DNA of 19,611 nt from an uncultured Oscillospiraceae bacterium (GCA_904398675.1 CAJFPI010000142.1:1-19611); one strand, 5' to 3'. Counted from the first letter of the stretch, positions 7,529 through 16,207 are shown. Made by a program: numbers and translations. The notes: generated from the letters alone by a model not told the origin.

Positions 7529-10288
7529 TCAGGCGCCAGCATAGGTGCTTTCGAGATAGAAGGTATCGATCAGCTCCTCGTGGTTCTCGTCAGCGTAGAA
7601 GTAGACGCGGTAATCGCCGGCTGTATAAGCGCGGCTGCTTACAGCCTGCTCAGCGCCGGTGATCTCGCAGCTTACCTCCAGGAGCGTGGTATAGCCGCTG
7701 TTGGCGAAGTACTCCACTACAACATATACCGTCTTGCCGGACGGGCTGGCTGTGAAGAGCAGGCGACCGTCGCTGCCGCCAATTCTGACATTGCTGATAG
7801 TGATGTCGCTATTACTGCTGGTATCCTCGCCGGTGGAGGCGGGATCGGTGACGATGTAGATGGCCGCCACCATGCCGTCCTCCAGCGCGTAGACCACATA
7901 GTCGCCGCCGGAGAGGGTGGCCTCCGCGTTGCCCTCGGTGTAGTCGTAGACCACCACGTCGTCGTCATAGTAGAAGGTGCCGTTCGACGTTGTGAAGTAG
8001 TCGGTGCGGGACTGGATGATCTCCTGGGCGGCGCCGTAGGCCATCTCCTCAGAGATTGCGGTGATGTCGCCGCTGCTGACCTCCAGGCTGTAGAGGCTTC
8101 TGGTGGTCATCGTAGGCATGGAAACGCTGGAGGTGTAGGCCACCGTGGCGCCATCCAGGTAGAACCGGTAGTAGGTGTCGCTGCTGGTGGTGTACTTGCC
8201 GATGTACAGCGCATAGGTACCCTCGGTGGTCCAGGTGCCGCCGAAGACGAAGATGTCGTTGACCACGCTGCCGTCATAGAACACCAGGATGCCGTCCACA
8301 GCGGAGGACTCCAGGTAGCCCTTGATGTCGTCGTAGCCCTCCACGATGGTCAGGTCGCCGTCGTCATCAATGACGTAGAGGTTGGTGCTGGAGTTCATGT
8401 ACACGGTGTCGTCAGGCGCGTCGCCGGAGTCAGCGGTGTCATATTCGTCGCCGCTGCTGCCGTCCTTGTCGTTAATGGTCAGGGCGCGGGTGGTGGAGCT
8501 GGTGGTGATGGTGGCGTTCAGCCAGCCCGCGGCCTCCTGACTGCTGCTGTCCACATCACGCAGGGTGATGTAGCCGCTGCTGTTGACCGTTTAGCGATAG
8601 AAACCCTCCAGGCCATAAACCTCATCGCCGTCATCTGCAGCTTCAGTTTTGCTGTTGTTGTCGTCACCGTCAAGCACAACACGGCTGCCGTTCAGATAGT
8701 AGCTGTAGTTGTCGTCGGTGGTGTTCTCCACCACATAGAGGTCCAGAATGTCGCTGGAGCCGTCCAGATACTGCACGGAGATCTGGGCGCTGGCGCCGGT
8801 CAGGCTGTTGATGCTGATCTCGCTGCCGTCGATGTAGATGTAGCTGCTGTAGTCGGCGTCGGCCTCCTCATACAGCTCGCTGCCCAGCACATAGCCGTTC
8901 TGATCCAGGTAGAAGACAAAGGTGCTGTCATAGTCGCCGCTGCCTGCCTCGGAGCTGTCCAGCTCGCCGTAGGTGTCGCTCTTGTAGTAGGTCTCGCCGT
9001 CGATGACCAGGTAGCTGCTGGCGCTGGCGTCCATCACGCCGATGACGCTGTCAGCGGCCTCCATGGACTGGACCTCGCCGCCGGCCACGGTGACCAGGAC
9101 AAACTGATCCTCGCCAAAATCGCTGGTCTCATAGTCGTAGGTGCCGGAGACGTTGACGCCGTAGTACAGCTCGTCTTCGCGACCGGTTTCAAGGCCCGCG
9201 TCATACACCGTGACGCTGACTTCGCCGTCATCCAGGCCCACGATCTCGCCCAGGTAGGTGTTGATCACCACAATGGTGACCTCCTTGGTGTCGCTGTCGG
9301 CATAGACGTAGGTCTGGGCGCTGCGGGTGCCCAGGGTGTCGGCGGTGTTGTTCCGGGCAATGCTGAAGTCATCCATCCGCTCGCCGTCGATGTAGAGGGT
9401 GGCGTCCCCGGCATACTCGCTGCCCAGGTCAGAGTAGATGGTGGCGGAATCCACCTCGCCCACATAGGACACGTCGGCGTCGTCAAAATAGGTGTCGGAG
9501 ATCTCCGAGCCGTCCACCTCCCAGGCGTAGCCCACCCGGCCGAAGTCGTCGGAGGCGGAGTCGCCCTGGTAGACGCCGTAGACCTGATAGCCCAGGGTAT
9601 AGAGGTACTCATCCTCCTCGTCGATGGTGGTGAAGGGGGTGGTGCCGCTGTAGTAGGCGTTCAGGGTCTCGGAATAGCTGACGGTCATGGCACCGGTGAG
9701 GGCGTTGAAGGCGTAGAGCATGGCCTCCTCACGGGTGATGGCGTCGCTGTAGGTGGTGTCCGTGCTGTCCTCGAACAGGCCCACCAGCGTGCCGTAGCTG
9801 GCGGTATTCACCGCCCAGTAGCTGCCGGTGAACTCGCCGTTGGCGCCGTAGCCGATGGCGCACAGCACCATCTTGGCAAACTCATAGCCGGTGACGTCGT
9901 CGGTGGGGTTGAAGATGGTGTCGCTGCGGCCGTTGATGATGCCGGCGCTGACGCAGTAGGCGATATAGCCGGCGCTCCAGCGGTCGGCGGACACGTCGCT
10001 GAAGGGGGCGGAGTAGGCGGTCAGGGCCTCTGCAGAGCTCTCGCCCAGGCACATGTAGGCGATGATCTTCGCCGCCTCCTCACGGGTCAGCGTCCCGGTG
10101 GGGTCCAGCTCCCCGTCGTCGCTGCCCTCGATGATGCCGAGGGCAACCAGGACGTCCATCGCCTCTTCATAGCTCACCTCATCTGCGTCCGGGTAGGCGT
10201 CATAGCTGGCTGCGGAAGCCACAGACGCAAGCCCCAGACACAGGACAAGGGCCACCATGAGAGACGAGACTCGCTTTAGATTTTTCAT
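7529..10288 (-). pseudogene. Large SLH-domain surface protein interrupted by an in-frame TAA
   Basis: The start ATG 10288 has AAGGAGGAG about 10 nt upstream; the earlier in-frame ATG 10363 lacks a site. Residues 1-27 are a Sec signal peptide (VALVLCLGL, ASA-A). Three SLH repeats follow at about 33-83, 96-147 and 157-197 (for example FSDVSADRWSAGYIAYCVSAGIING), predicting attachment to wall polymer. The frame runs 565 codons to TAA at 8593-8591 (...GLEGFYR-stop) and then continues in the same frame for 353 residues (TVNSSGYITLRDV...) to TGA at 7529. The downstream part has no ribosome site at its first GTG (8554). Tyr in place of the stop (FYR-Y-TVNSSGYITL) would read naturally, so TAY-to-TAA is the likely change. 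The intact protein would be 919 residues, acidic and Tyr/Asp/Ser-rich, ending in a beta-sandwich-like region. The truncated product would keep all SLH repeats. Confidence 0.85.
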
Positions 10289-10311
10289 GTCGATCTTGCT
10301 CCTCCTTGTTT

Positions 10312-10327
10312 CCCGCCTTTTGGCGGG
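10312..10327 (-). other. Hairpin in the 5' leader of the SLH gene
   Basis: CCCGCC and GGCGGG flank a 4-nt AAAA loop (minus strand), ending 4 nt before the AAGGAGG site of the SLH gene. It is a short stable leader hairpin that could affect mRNA stability or ribosome access. There is no T run on the minus strand, so it is not a terminator for this gene. Confidence 0.5.
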
Positions 10328-10404
10328 TTTGTAATATTGTGCACGTCTTAGCGACGGTAGCACCGGAGAAACAGGCGTCCCCCCCTTGCCCGGGCGTGGG
10401 GTTT

Positions 10405-10434
10405 ATCATACAATACGCATAACGGGAACCTGAA
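10405..10434 (-). promoter_or_regulatory. Weak candidate promoter of the SLH gene
   Basis: On the minus strand TATGAT (10410-10405) is a fair -10 box. The best -35 at 18 bp is TTCAGG, matching only three of six consensus bases. It would give a leader of about 110 nt. It is much weaker than the promoter inside the neighbouring recombinase segment. Confidence 0.3.
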
Positions 10435-10460
10435 AGGGAACTTTAAATAAGGGAGGTGAT

Positions 10461-10482
10461 TCGCAAATTACAGATTTTGCGA
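10461..10482. repeat. Left inverted site (candidate recombinase core site)
   Basis: TCGCAAA and TTTGCGA (7-bp inverted arms) flank the 8-bp spacer TTACAGAT. The reverse complement of 11721-11742 is identical except one spacer base (TTACAAAT). Homology does not extend into the flanks. Arm-spacer-arm is the layout of tyrosine-recombinase core sites. It lies 20 bp beyond the recombinase stop codon. Confidence 0.75.
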
Positions 10483-10502
10483 CAGCGGCTTTCGTGACAG
10501 GA

Positions 10503-11588
10503 TTATTTTGAGAAAGCCGGGCCGCTGCCCGGCCCCAGCAGCTCCATGCAGGCGCGGATCTTGGAGAAGGAGGGATGCACATAGGTGTTGAGTGTCACGC
10601 TGACGTCGGCATGGCCCAGGATCATGCTCAGCGTCTTGGGATCAAACCCCAGCTCCACGCAGTTGGTGGCAAAGGTGTGGCGCAGGCAGTGAAAGTTTAC
10701 ATTCGGCACGCCCGCACGGGCCAAAAATGTCTTGAAGTGGTTCTGCAGGGTCCGGGGCTCCAGAAATTTTTCCGTTCCGGTGAGCAGGAAGGCGCCGTCC
10801 TCTCCCCTCTGCCGGTCGAGCAGCTGGAGCAGAAAGGAGGGAAGAGGGATCGAGCGCAGGGAGCTGCGGCTTTTGGTCGTGTCAAAGATCATGGTGGTCT
10901 TGTGTCCGCCGTCCCCCGGGGACGGGCTTTTGATCCGCTGCACCGTCCGCTTGACAGAGAGGGTGCCGCTGTCCGATGAAATGTCCCCCCATTTCAGCGC
11001 ACAGATCTCCCCCAGGCGCAGCCCGGTATACAGGCACACCAGCACGCCCAGCCGCTCTCTTTCTCCATTTTCCAGCAGGAAATCTGTCAGCCGCGCCTGC
11101 TCGGCGCCAGTCAAAATGCGCACCGGCCGGATCGCAGGCCGCGGGCGCGACAGCCCCGCCCAGGCAGTGACGGAGCAGCCCCTGGCCTCTGCATACTGCA
11201 GCACGGAGCGCAGCACCGTGATGATGCTGCCCACCGTCGACGGTGCCAGCGGCTGCTCCCCCCTGCCGCCGGCAGCCTTTTTCATCAGGAAATCCGCCAG
11301 CTGGTCTGCCGTGAGCTCCGACACTCTGCAGCCGCCGAGGGCGGGGCGGATGTGGCGGTCAGCCACCGTTTCATAGGCGGCATGGGTGGAGCGCTTATGC
11401 CGCGCGGCGCTGGCCGCCAGCCAGCCGTCGATCATCTTGTTCATGGTTCCCTTCTGATCCGGTCCTTCCACAGCGCCGGCGGCATGTTTCTGCGGCGGCG
11501 CCGTCCGCCGCAGAGACGCCGCCTGCATCGGCTTGTCCAGCCGGGAAATCACTACCTTGTATCCTTTTGTTAGCTGCAACTGGGTCAT
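10503..11588 (-). CDS. Tyrosine recombinase (site-specific integrase/invertase)
   Basis: A 361-residue recombinase that cuts and rejoins DNA through a phosphotyrosine. ATG 11588 has AAGGAGG 5 nt upstream; the frame extends to 11627 without a better site. The layout is an N-terminal extension of about 50 residues, a SAM-like core-binding domain (about 50-140; MIDGWLAASAARHKRSTHAAY...) and a catalytic domain (about 155-345). All catalytic residues are present: R191 (TGLRLGE), K239 (TTKSRSS), H300 and R303 (HCLRHTF), H326 (LGHAD) and Y336 (NTYVHPS). It lacks the arm-binding AP2-like domain common in ICE/phage integrases. No excisionase, relaxase or phage gene is nearby. The gene is bracketed by two inverted 22-bp sites, so a local DNA invertase role is more likely than an element integrase. 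It appears fully active. Confidence 0.9.
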   Translation of the reverse strand: MTQLQLTKGYKVVISRLDKPMQAASLRRTAPPQKHAAGAVEGPDQKGTMNKMIDGWLAASAARHKRSTHAAYETVADRHIRPALGGCRVSELTADQLADFLMKKAAGGRGEQPLAPSTVGSIITVLRSVLQYAEARGCSVTAWAGLSRPRPAIRPVRILTGAEQARLTDFLLENGERERLGVLVCLYTGLRLGEICALKWGDISSDSGTLSVKRTVQRIKSPSPGDGGHKTTMIFDTTKSRSSLRSIPLPSFLLQLLDRQRGEDGAFLLTGTEKFLEPRTLQNHFKTFLARAGVPNVNFHCLRHTFATNCVELGFDPKTLSMILGHADVSVTLNTYVHPSFSKIRACMELLGPGSGPAFSK

Positions 11589-11640
11589 TTGTACCTCCTT
11601 TTCGCGGCAGGTGCGCCTCCGCCCCATACACAGGCCGAAA

Positions 11641-11658
11641 TGTTACATTTGTGTTACA
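11641..11658. repeat. TGTTACA direct repeat upstream of the recombinase
   Basis: TGTTACA occurs twice with a 4-bp gap (11-bp period, one helical turn). The first copy is also part of a near-palindrome (AAATG-T-TACATTT). It lies between the recombinase start and the outward promoter and is a candidate operator or accessory recombinase-binding site. Confidence 0.45.
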
Positions 11659-11671
11659 AGGGGAAATCCTC

Positions 11672-11700
11672 TTGACTGGCGCACCCCACTGTGATAGAAT
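11672..11700 (+). promoter_or_regulatory. Near-consensus promoter pointing out of the recombinase segment
   Basis: TTGACT (11672-11677), a 17-bp spacer and TAGAAT (11695-11700) fit the housekeeping sigma consensus well. The predicted start is near 11707, only about 4 nt before the hairpin at 11711. As oriented, it drives a very short RNA or read-through toward the lipoprotein gene. It lies inside the segment bounded by the inverted sites. Confidence 0.75.
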
Positions 11701-11710
11701 CAAAAACGTT

Positions 11711-11754
11711 AAACAGGCAGTCGCAAAATTTGTAATTTGCGACTGCCTGTTTTT
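11711..11754 (+). terminator. Strong hairpin terminator immediately after the promoter
   Basis: 17-bp perfect arms (11711-11727 and 11736-11752) enclose an 8-nt loop ATTTGTAA, and the run of T ends at 11754. The centre of the hairpin is the right recombinase-like site; the outer AAACAGGCAG/CTGCCTGTTT extension is absent at the left site. It should stop transcripts from 11672-11700 after about 48 nt. Confidence 0.8.
11721..11742. repeat. Right inverted site (candidate recombinase core site)
   Basis: TCGCAAA, spacer ATTTGTAA, TTTGCGA. It is an inverted copy of 10461-10482 with 21 of 22 positions identical. The two sites bracket 1,282 bp holding the recombinase gene and the outward promoter. 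Confidence 0.75.
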
Positions 11755-11894
11755 GTATCTCAGCGCTACAGCCTTCCTTATCATAGCAGAGCACCATGAA
11801 AAGGAGCCTAAAAGCCCGGGGGGCTGCCTGCGGCACTCCGGCACGTGCAGAAATGCAGCTGTGGAAAAGCGTCTGGGAGAAAGGAGAACCCAAT

Positions 11895-12554
11895 ATGAAA
11901 AAACGCACCATCATTTATATGTTATGTCTGGCAGTTTTGGCCGCTGTGACGCTGGCCGCCTGCGGAGGCGCAGATCCCGGCCCCTCTCAGCCGCCTGCTG
12001 TGCCGGACGGCACGGCGGCAGAAGGCTCCCCGCCCCCTGCTGGAGATGAAACTGTTTTCACACCCGGCACCTGGCTGTCTGACGGCGGGCGGTACTATTT
12101 CTTCGACGAAGGGGCGGCAACCGGGCGGACCGCCAGTCTGGATGACGGGACGGGAGTGGGGTTTTCCTATGTCCTGAATGGGACGGAGGCCGTCTTCACC
12201 ATGGGCGCAGCGGACAGCGCTGCCGCCTGCACCGTCAGCCGCCGCGGAGAGGATGTTGTTCTGGAGTGGGCAGACGGAGCGGCCGAGCGGCTCACCTATG
12301 TTTCCGCCGAGGGGTCTGACACGTTTCAGTTCTACAGCAATCAGGAGCTGGAGGAGCTGGCGCTGGCCTACTATAAGGAGACCAGCGGCGCGGAAGATAC
12401 CGGCAATCTGACCGCTGCCGCCCAGACCAACGACGACGGCACCGTAACCATCCAGGTGTATGAAAACCTGGGAGACCACAACAGCACCGCCGCCTGGTAC
12501 ACCGTGGACCGCAGAACCGCATTTACCCCTGAAAAAAGCTCTCCCGCCAAATAA
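11895..12554 (+). CDS. Small secreted lipoprotein of unknown function
   Basis: A 219-residue predicted lipoprotein. ATG 11895 has AAAGGAG 8 nt upstream; in-frame codons back to 11796 lack a site. Residues 1-22 are a lipoprotein signal (KKRTIIYMLCLAVLAAVTLAA) with lipobox L-A-A-C23, so the protein should be lipid-anchored outside the membrane. A Pro/Gly-rich linker (about 24-50) leads to a lipocalin-like beta segment (FTPGTWLSDGGRYYFFDEG...). The C-terminal region is YYKETSG...VTIQVYENLGDHNSTAAWYTVDR, of a type I associate with clostridial lipoproteins but cannot name. It is a single gene closed by a strong terminator. Its nearest promoter (11672-11700) is cut off by the hairpin at 11711-11754, so expression may depend on read-through or on a weak promoter I cannot see. 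Confidence 0.85.
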   Translation: MKKRTIIYMLCLAVLAAVTLAACGGADPGPSQPPAVPDGTAAEGSPPPAGDETVFTPGTWLSDGGRYYFFDEGAATGRTASLDDGTGVGFSYVLNGTEAVFTMGAADSAAACTVSRRGEDVVLEWADGAAERLTYVSAEGSDTFQFYSNQELEELALAYYKETSGAEDTGNLTAAAQTNDDGTVTIQVYENLGDHNSTAAWYTVDRRTAFTPEKSSPAK

Positions 12555-12570
12555 CACAGAAAGGGAGATG

Positions 12571-12615
12571 AAAGGGAGCGGAACCCCCAGCTGGGGGTTC
12601 CGCTCCCTTTCTTTT
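12571..12615. terminator. Strong intrinsic terminator after the lipoprotein gene
   Basis: A 40-bp perfect palindrome (12571-12610; arms begin AAAGGGAGCGGAACCCCC, centre AGCT) starts 16 nt after the stop codon. CTTTTCC follows. Confidence 0.92.
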
Positions 12616-13126
12616 CCTCCAATCGCCTGGAGGTCTTCGTCCAAGGCTGCATCGTTCCGTCTGCCCAGCCGGCATCAGCAGGAGAATGAAAAACACAGCC
12701 GCAGAAACCTGAAAGATTTCAGCATCTGTCGCCGCCCTTCCCTTAAAATTCCCCGTATGGCCAGCGGCGGATTTTTCCACATGTTTCCATGCTCTATTTG
12801 TATAGATTGGTTTTTACAGGCTAAAAATATTTTACTTTTTGCCCCGGCAGAGAGAAAGGAAATATTGACATCCTTTTAAGGGGATGCTATATTTTATATA
12901 TGCACATTGCACATATTTTTAAGGTTTACCGCTGATTAAAATGTTTATTTTTAAGCATTTCTGTAAATAAAATATGGGAATTTTCGTAAAATGTCCAGTG
13001 TAATCCCTGGGATGTATTCCCATTTTTACCAATTACTACTGCACAGAAAGGAGGATCTGGAACAATCCGGGAAATTGCAAGGTGATTGCAGATACAACAG
13101 GAAAAAGTGTGAAGGAGGAAGAGTTC
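12616..13126 (+). other. Gene-free AT-rich leader region before the peptidase
   Basis: About 510 bp without a credible gene. The second half is markedly AT-rich. It contains the strong promoter at 12865-12893 and therefore a leader of about 225 nt. A short GGGAT/ATTCC inverted repeat lies near 13010, and a stray AGGAGG near 13050 has no start codon. I recognise no riboswitch class. Confidence 0.6.
12865..12893 (+). promoter_or_regulatory. Consensus promoter of the M14 peptidase gene
   Basis: TTGACA (12865-12870), a 17-bp spacer and TATATT (12888-12893) in AT-rich DNA. The -35 is a perfect match and the -10 has five of six. The predicted leader of about 225 nt leads to the peptidase start at 13127, suggesting high expression. 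Confidence 0.82.
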
Positions 13127-16100
13127 ATGGGCGGACCCCGAATCGCAAAAAAGTGTTTCGCATTCATGCTGACCCTCGCGATAGCCATGTCGTGTGCGAT
13201 CCCGGCAATGGCTGCCGGTTTCCCTGTTGGCGCAACCAACAAAGTAGTTGTCATTGAAGAAGGACTCAACGCAGGCACCTATATTGCCAACGACGGCTGG
13301 AGCGCCTCGACGCCCTATTCCAATGTTCTCGAGGAATCCAGAGTCACGATCCCCAACTATCACTACTATGACGAATGGGACGACTATGTATTTGATCCTG
13401 ACAATTATGCCGCGATCGAATGGCATGAGGACGGATTCCCAATGCGCGCAGGCTATAGAACGGTTGTAGACTACATGGGCGAGATGAAATACCTCGCCCA
13501 GACATACCCCGAGATCACAAAGCTGTCTATTATCGGCTATAGCTGGGGCATCAAGGACGATGCGGTTGCCCTCAACGGCGTGGCCAACGACAACGTTGAC
13601 CCCGAGCGCAGCGTCCCCATCTATGCCCTGGAGATCTGCAATAACCCCGGCGCCAGAGACGGCCGCCCCGCAACGCTGCACCAGGCGGGGAACCACGGCG
13701 GCGAGATCGATTCCAACGAGATGTGCATGAACCTCGCCTGGTATCTGTGCACCCAGTACGGCAAGGACGAGGAGGTCACGGAGCTGCTGGACACCACCAG
13801 AGTGTACCTGCTGCCCTATACCAACCCCGACGGCAACATGATCAATTTCCGTGACCGCGACAACATCAACCCCGCCGCCCGCGTCAACGCCCGGGGCGTG
13901 GATCCCAACCGGAACTGGGCCTACCGCTGGGGCTCCAACAACGGCTCTCTCTCCAACATGGGCAGCACCCACCGCGGCCGCGGCCCCAACAGTGAGCCGG
14001 AAACCCAGGCGATCTCCAGCCTGTACAGAAGCGACAACATCATTTCTTCCATTTCCGGCCACACCTCCGGTCAGATCATCATCTATGCGTGGGCCTTCCT
14101 GCGCAACACTACCGACGGCCATTCCCTGCTGACCCAGCTGGCCAAGGAGCAGGCGGATCTCAATGGACACACCCCCCAGAACGGCAACGTGATGTACGCC
14201 CAGAGCGGCGAGATCAACGACTACCTCTGGGGTTCCATGAGAGCGCTTGGTTTCACCTTTGAGTACAGCAACAGCCAGCGCCAGTCCTACCTGGGCTTTG
14301 AGGACGGCGATCCCTACATCTCCGCCTCCTACATCAACGCCGCCGGCGTGCCCAAGGAGATGCGGACCAACTACAGCACCTTCGAGGGCTCCGGCATGCC
14401 CACCCAGGACGTGACCGGCCAGCTGGCGTACCTGGACGACGAGTGGATCGCCCTGGGCTATCAGGACCTCACCGCAGATGAAGAGGGCAACGGCCTGAGC
14501 AAGGATCCCGATGATCCCAGCTCCGTGGGTCCCCTGCTCAACCGCATCACCGCGGAGAAGGTCAGAGAGGCCATCGCGGCCGATCCCGACTTCGTGGACG
14601 GCAAGGTCTTCCTGTCCCATGTGCCTGAGAGCACTGAGATCGGCAATGAGATCGCCAGGGTGCTCAAGGACAACGGCGCCAAGGCCTGGATCGTCACCGG
14701 CACCGCTTCCAACGGCGGCTACGGCGAGCCCCGGATCGACTACGGCGCTGACGGTCTGCCTGTGGCCGGCCTGATCAAGGGCTACGCCGCGGACCTCTTC
14801 CAGCAGGCCGAGGCGGATCCCAGCATCACGGTGACCCTGGAGTCTGCCATGAAGGATCTGCACTCCATGTATTATGAGTGGAGCCGGCAGAAACCCGCCT
14901 ACATGAAGAACATGAGCTATGCCCGCGAGTATGCCAACCAGCTCCAGGGGACGATCCAGGATGAGAACGGCAACAAGATCAACGCCACCCTGGAGGCAAG
15001 CCTCGTGATCGAGGGCAAGATCATCGACGTGGACTCCAACAACGGCAACAGCGACGTTGTGATCGAGCGCAGCTATGACGAGCAGTGGAAGGAGATCCAG
15101 CGGACCTACTATGATGTGGAGGGCGGAGACTTCACCTGGTACATGCTGCCCTCCAAGCAGTCGGAGTACGCTGACAAGGGGTGGACCGTCACAGCAAAGA
15201 CCCCCGGCAGATACACCGAGACCGTAAATGTGAAGTTCCCTGTGGACAGTGAGAACGCCATCAAGCACGACAAGGATCCCGAGATCTATGCCGACCCGCT
15301 GTTCCAGCAGGTCATCACCGGTGTCAACTTCACCCTGCACCGGGCATTTGAAGTGGATCAGAACCTGAGCACTCTGCTGGGCCGCGGCGGTGCCGTCACC
15401 TTTACCACCTATAACCGCGACGGCGAGGCAGCTGATGTTGCCGGCGTTTATGTCAAGGTGGATGGCCAGCCTGTGGCTGTGACCTCTCTGGGCAATGGCA
15501 AATACTCCGCCAGAGTGGCCGCCGGAGCCAGCGAGATCTCTGTGGGCTGTGCGGGCGCCGAGGCTGAAACAGTTTCCAGAGCCGCGGAGGAGGATGTGCC
15601 TCTTGTCACCGCGGTCAACGCAAAAGACAGTCTTGAGCTCACCACAGAGGCCGACAGCCTCTCCGCCGGAGAGACCTTTGGCCTGAACACGGCTTTTGTG
15701 ACCGAGGTGGACACCGACAGCGTCCGTCTGACCTATACCTATAACCCGGAGCTGTTCGAGCTGAATTTGGACGAGTCCGTCGCAAACTTTGAGGCCGCCG
15801 GCTACACCGTTTCCGACACGGCTGTTGATGAAGCAGGCGGACAGGTGCAGATCACCCTGCGCAAGGCTGACGGGACATCCGGGATCAAGGAGTTCTACCC
15901 CTTCACGCTGAGAGAGGTGGAGCATACTGCCCTGAGCGACAATGCTGAGTCCTACAGCGACGATCCCTCCAGCCCGCTGTACAGCGAGTACTATGCCGGC
16001 GTCAGAACCGCAGGCGAGACCAAGGTGACCTTCGAGTATCTGGATGAGGTCGGCGAGGACATGGTCTTTACGGCCAAGGCCGGCGTCGGCTCCAGTGACT

Positions 16101-16207
16101 ATCAGTCCATCTCTGTGGTGGCGGATTATGTCGTAAACGGTGAGACGGCTGAAAAGACCAGCCATGCCGCTACCGTGACTTTCACCACCTATGGCGAGAA
16201 TATCTAG
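13127..16207 (+). CDS. Secreted M14-family zinc carboxypeptidase with C-terminal beta domains
   Basis: A 1,026-residue secreted metallopeptidase. ATG 13127 has AAGGAGG 8 nt upstream; the frame is open to 13082 without a site. Residues 1-30 are a signal peptide (CFAFMLTLAIAMSCAIPAMAA). The M14 catalytic domain spans about 70-440. Zinc ligands are H190 and E193 (NHGGEIDSNE) and H312 (SGHTSG). R262 (VDPNRNW) binds the substrate carboxylate, and E379 (FTFEYSN) is the general base. The family removes C-terminal residues from peptides or cuts peptidoglycan stems; the substrate here is unknown. About 490-800 holds mixed sequence, including a carboxypeptidase-regulatory-like beta region. About 845-1026 resembles a cohesin-like beta sandwich (SLELTTEADSLSAGETFGLNTAF...). 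There is no SLH, LPxTG or dockerin, so it is probably released or held by its beta domains. It stands alone behind a strong promoter. Confidence 0.9.
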   Translation: MGGPRIAKKCFAFMLTLAIAMSCAIPAMAAGFPVGATNKVVVIEEGLNAGTYIANDGWSASTPYSNVLEESRVTIPNYHYYDEWDDYVFDPDNYAAIEWHEDGFPMRAGYRTVVDYMGEMKYLAQTYPEITKLSIIGYSWGIKDDAVALNGVANDNVDPERSVPIYALEICNNPGARDGRPATLHQAGNHGGEIDSNEMCMNLAWYLCTQYGKDEEVTELLDTTRVYLLPYTNPDGNMINFRDRDNINPAARVNARGVDPNRNWAYRWGSNNGSLSNMGSTHRGRGPNSEPETQAISSLYRSDNIISSISGHTSGQIIIYAWAFLRNTTDGHSLLTQLAKEQADLNGHTPQNGNVMYAQSGEINDYLWGSMRALGFTFEYSNSQRQSYLGFEDGDPYISASYINAAGVPKEMRTNYSTFEGSGMPTQDVTGQLAYLDDEWIALGYQDLTADEEGNGLSKDPDDPSSVGPLLNRITAEKVREAIAADPDFVDGKVFLSHVPESTEIGNEIARVLKDNGAKAWIVTGTASNGGYGEPRIDYGADGLPVAGLIKGYAADLFQQAEADPSITVTLESAMKDLHSMYYEWSRQKPAYMKNMSYAREYANQLQGTIQDENGNKINATLEASLVIEGKIIDVDSNNGNSDVVIERSYDEQWKEIQRTYYDVEGGDFTWYMLPSKQSEYADKGWTVTAKTPGRYTETVNVKFPVDSENAIKHDKDPEIYADPLFQQVITGVNFTLHRAFEVDQNLSTLLGRGGAVTFTTYNRDGEAADVAGVYVKVDGQPVAVTSLGNGKYSARVAAGASEISVGCAGAEAETVSRAAEEDVPLVTAVNAKDSLELTTEADSLSAGETFGLNTAFVTEVDTDSVRLTYTYNPELFELNLDESVANFEAAGYTVSDTAVDEAGGQVQITLRKADGTSGIKEFYPFTLREVEHTALSDNAESYSDDPSSPLYSEYYAGVRTAGETKVTFEYLDEVGEDMVFTAKAGVGSSDYQSISVVADYVVNGETAEKTSHAATVTFTTYGENI

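Noticed and set aside
7529..8554. Independent 341-residue protein downstream of the TAA
   Set aside because: The GTG at 8554 has no ribosome site, there is no signal peptide, and the frame is continuous with the SLH protein.
7580..10279. Long + frame antisense to the large SLH gene
   Set aside because: The translation is low-complexity Ala/Val/Gly/Asp with no domain. Its length reflects the few stop codons possible opposite Asp/Ser/Tyr-rich coding sequence.
10461..11754. Remnant of an integrated mobile element with attL/attR
   Set aside because: The flanking sites are inverted, not direct, and there is no cargo, excisionase or transfer gene. Inversion fits better, though a decayed element cannot be fully excluded.
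11796..11894. N-terminal extension of the lipoprotein
   Set aside because: It would bury the lipoprotein signal; ATG 11895 has the proper ribosome site and lipobox spacing.
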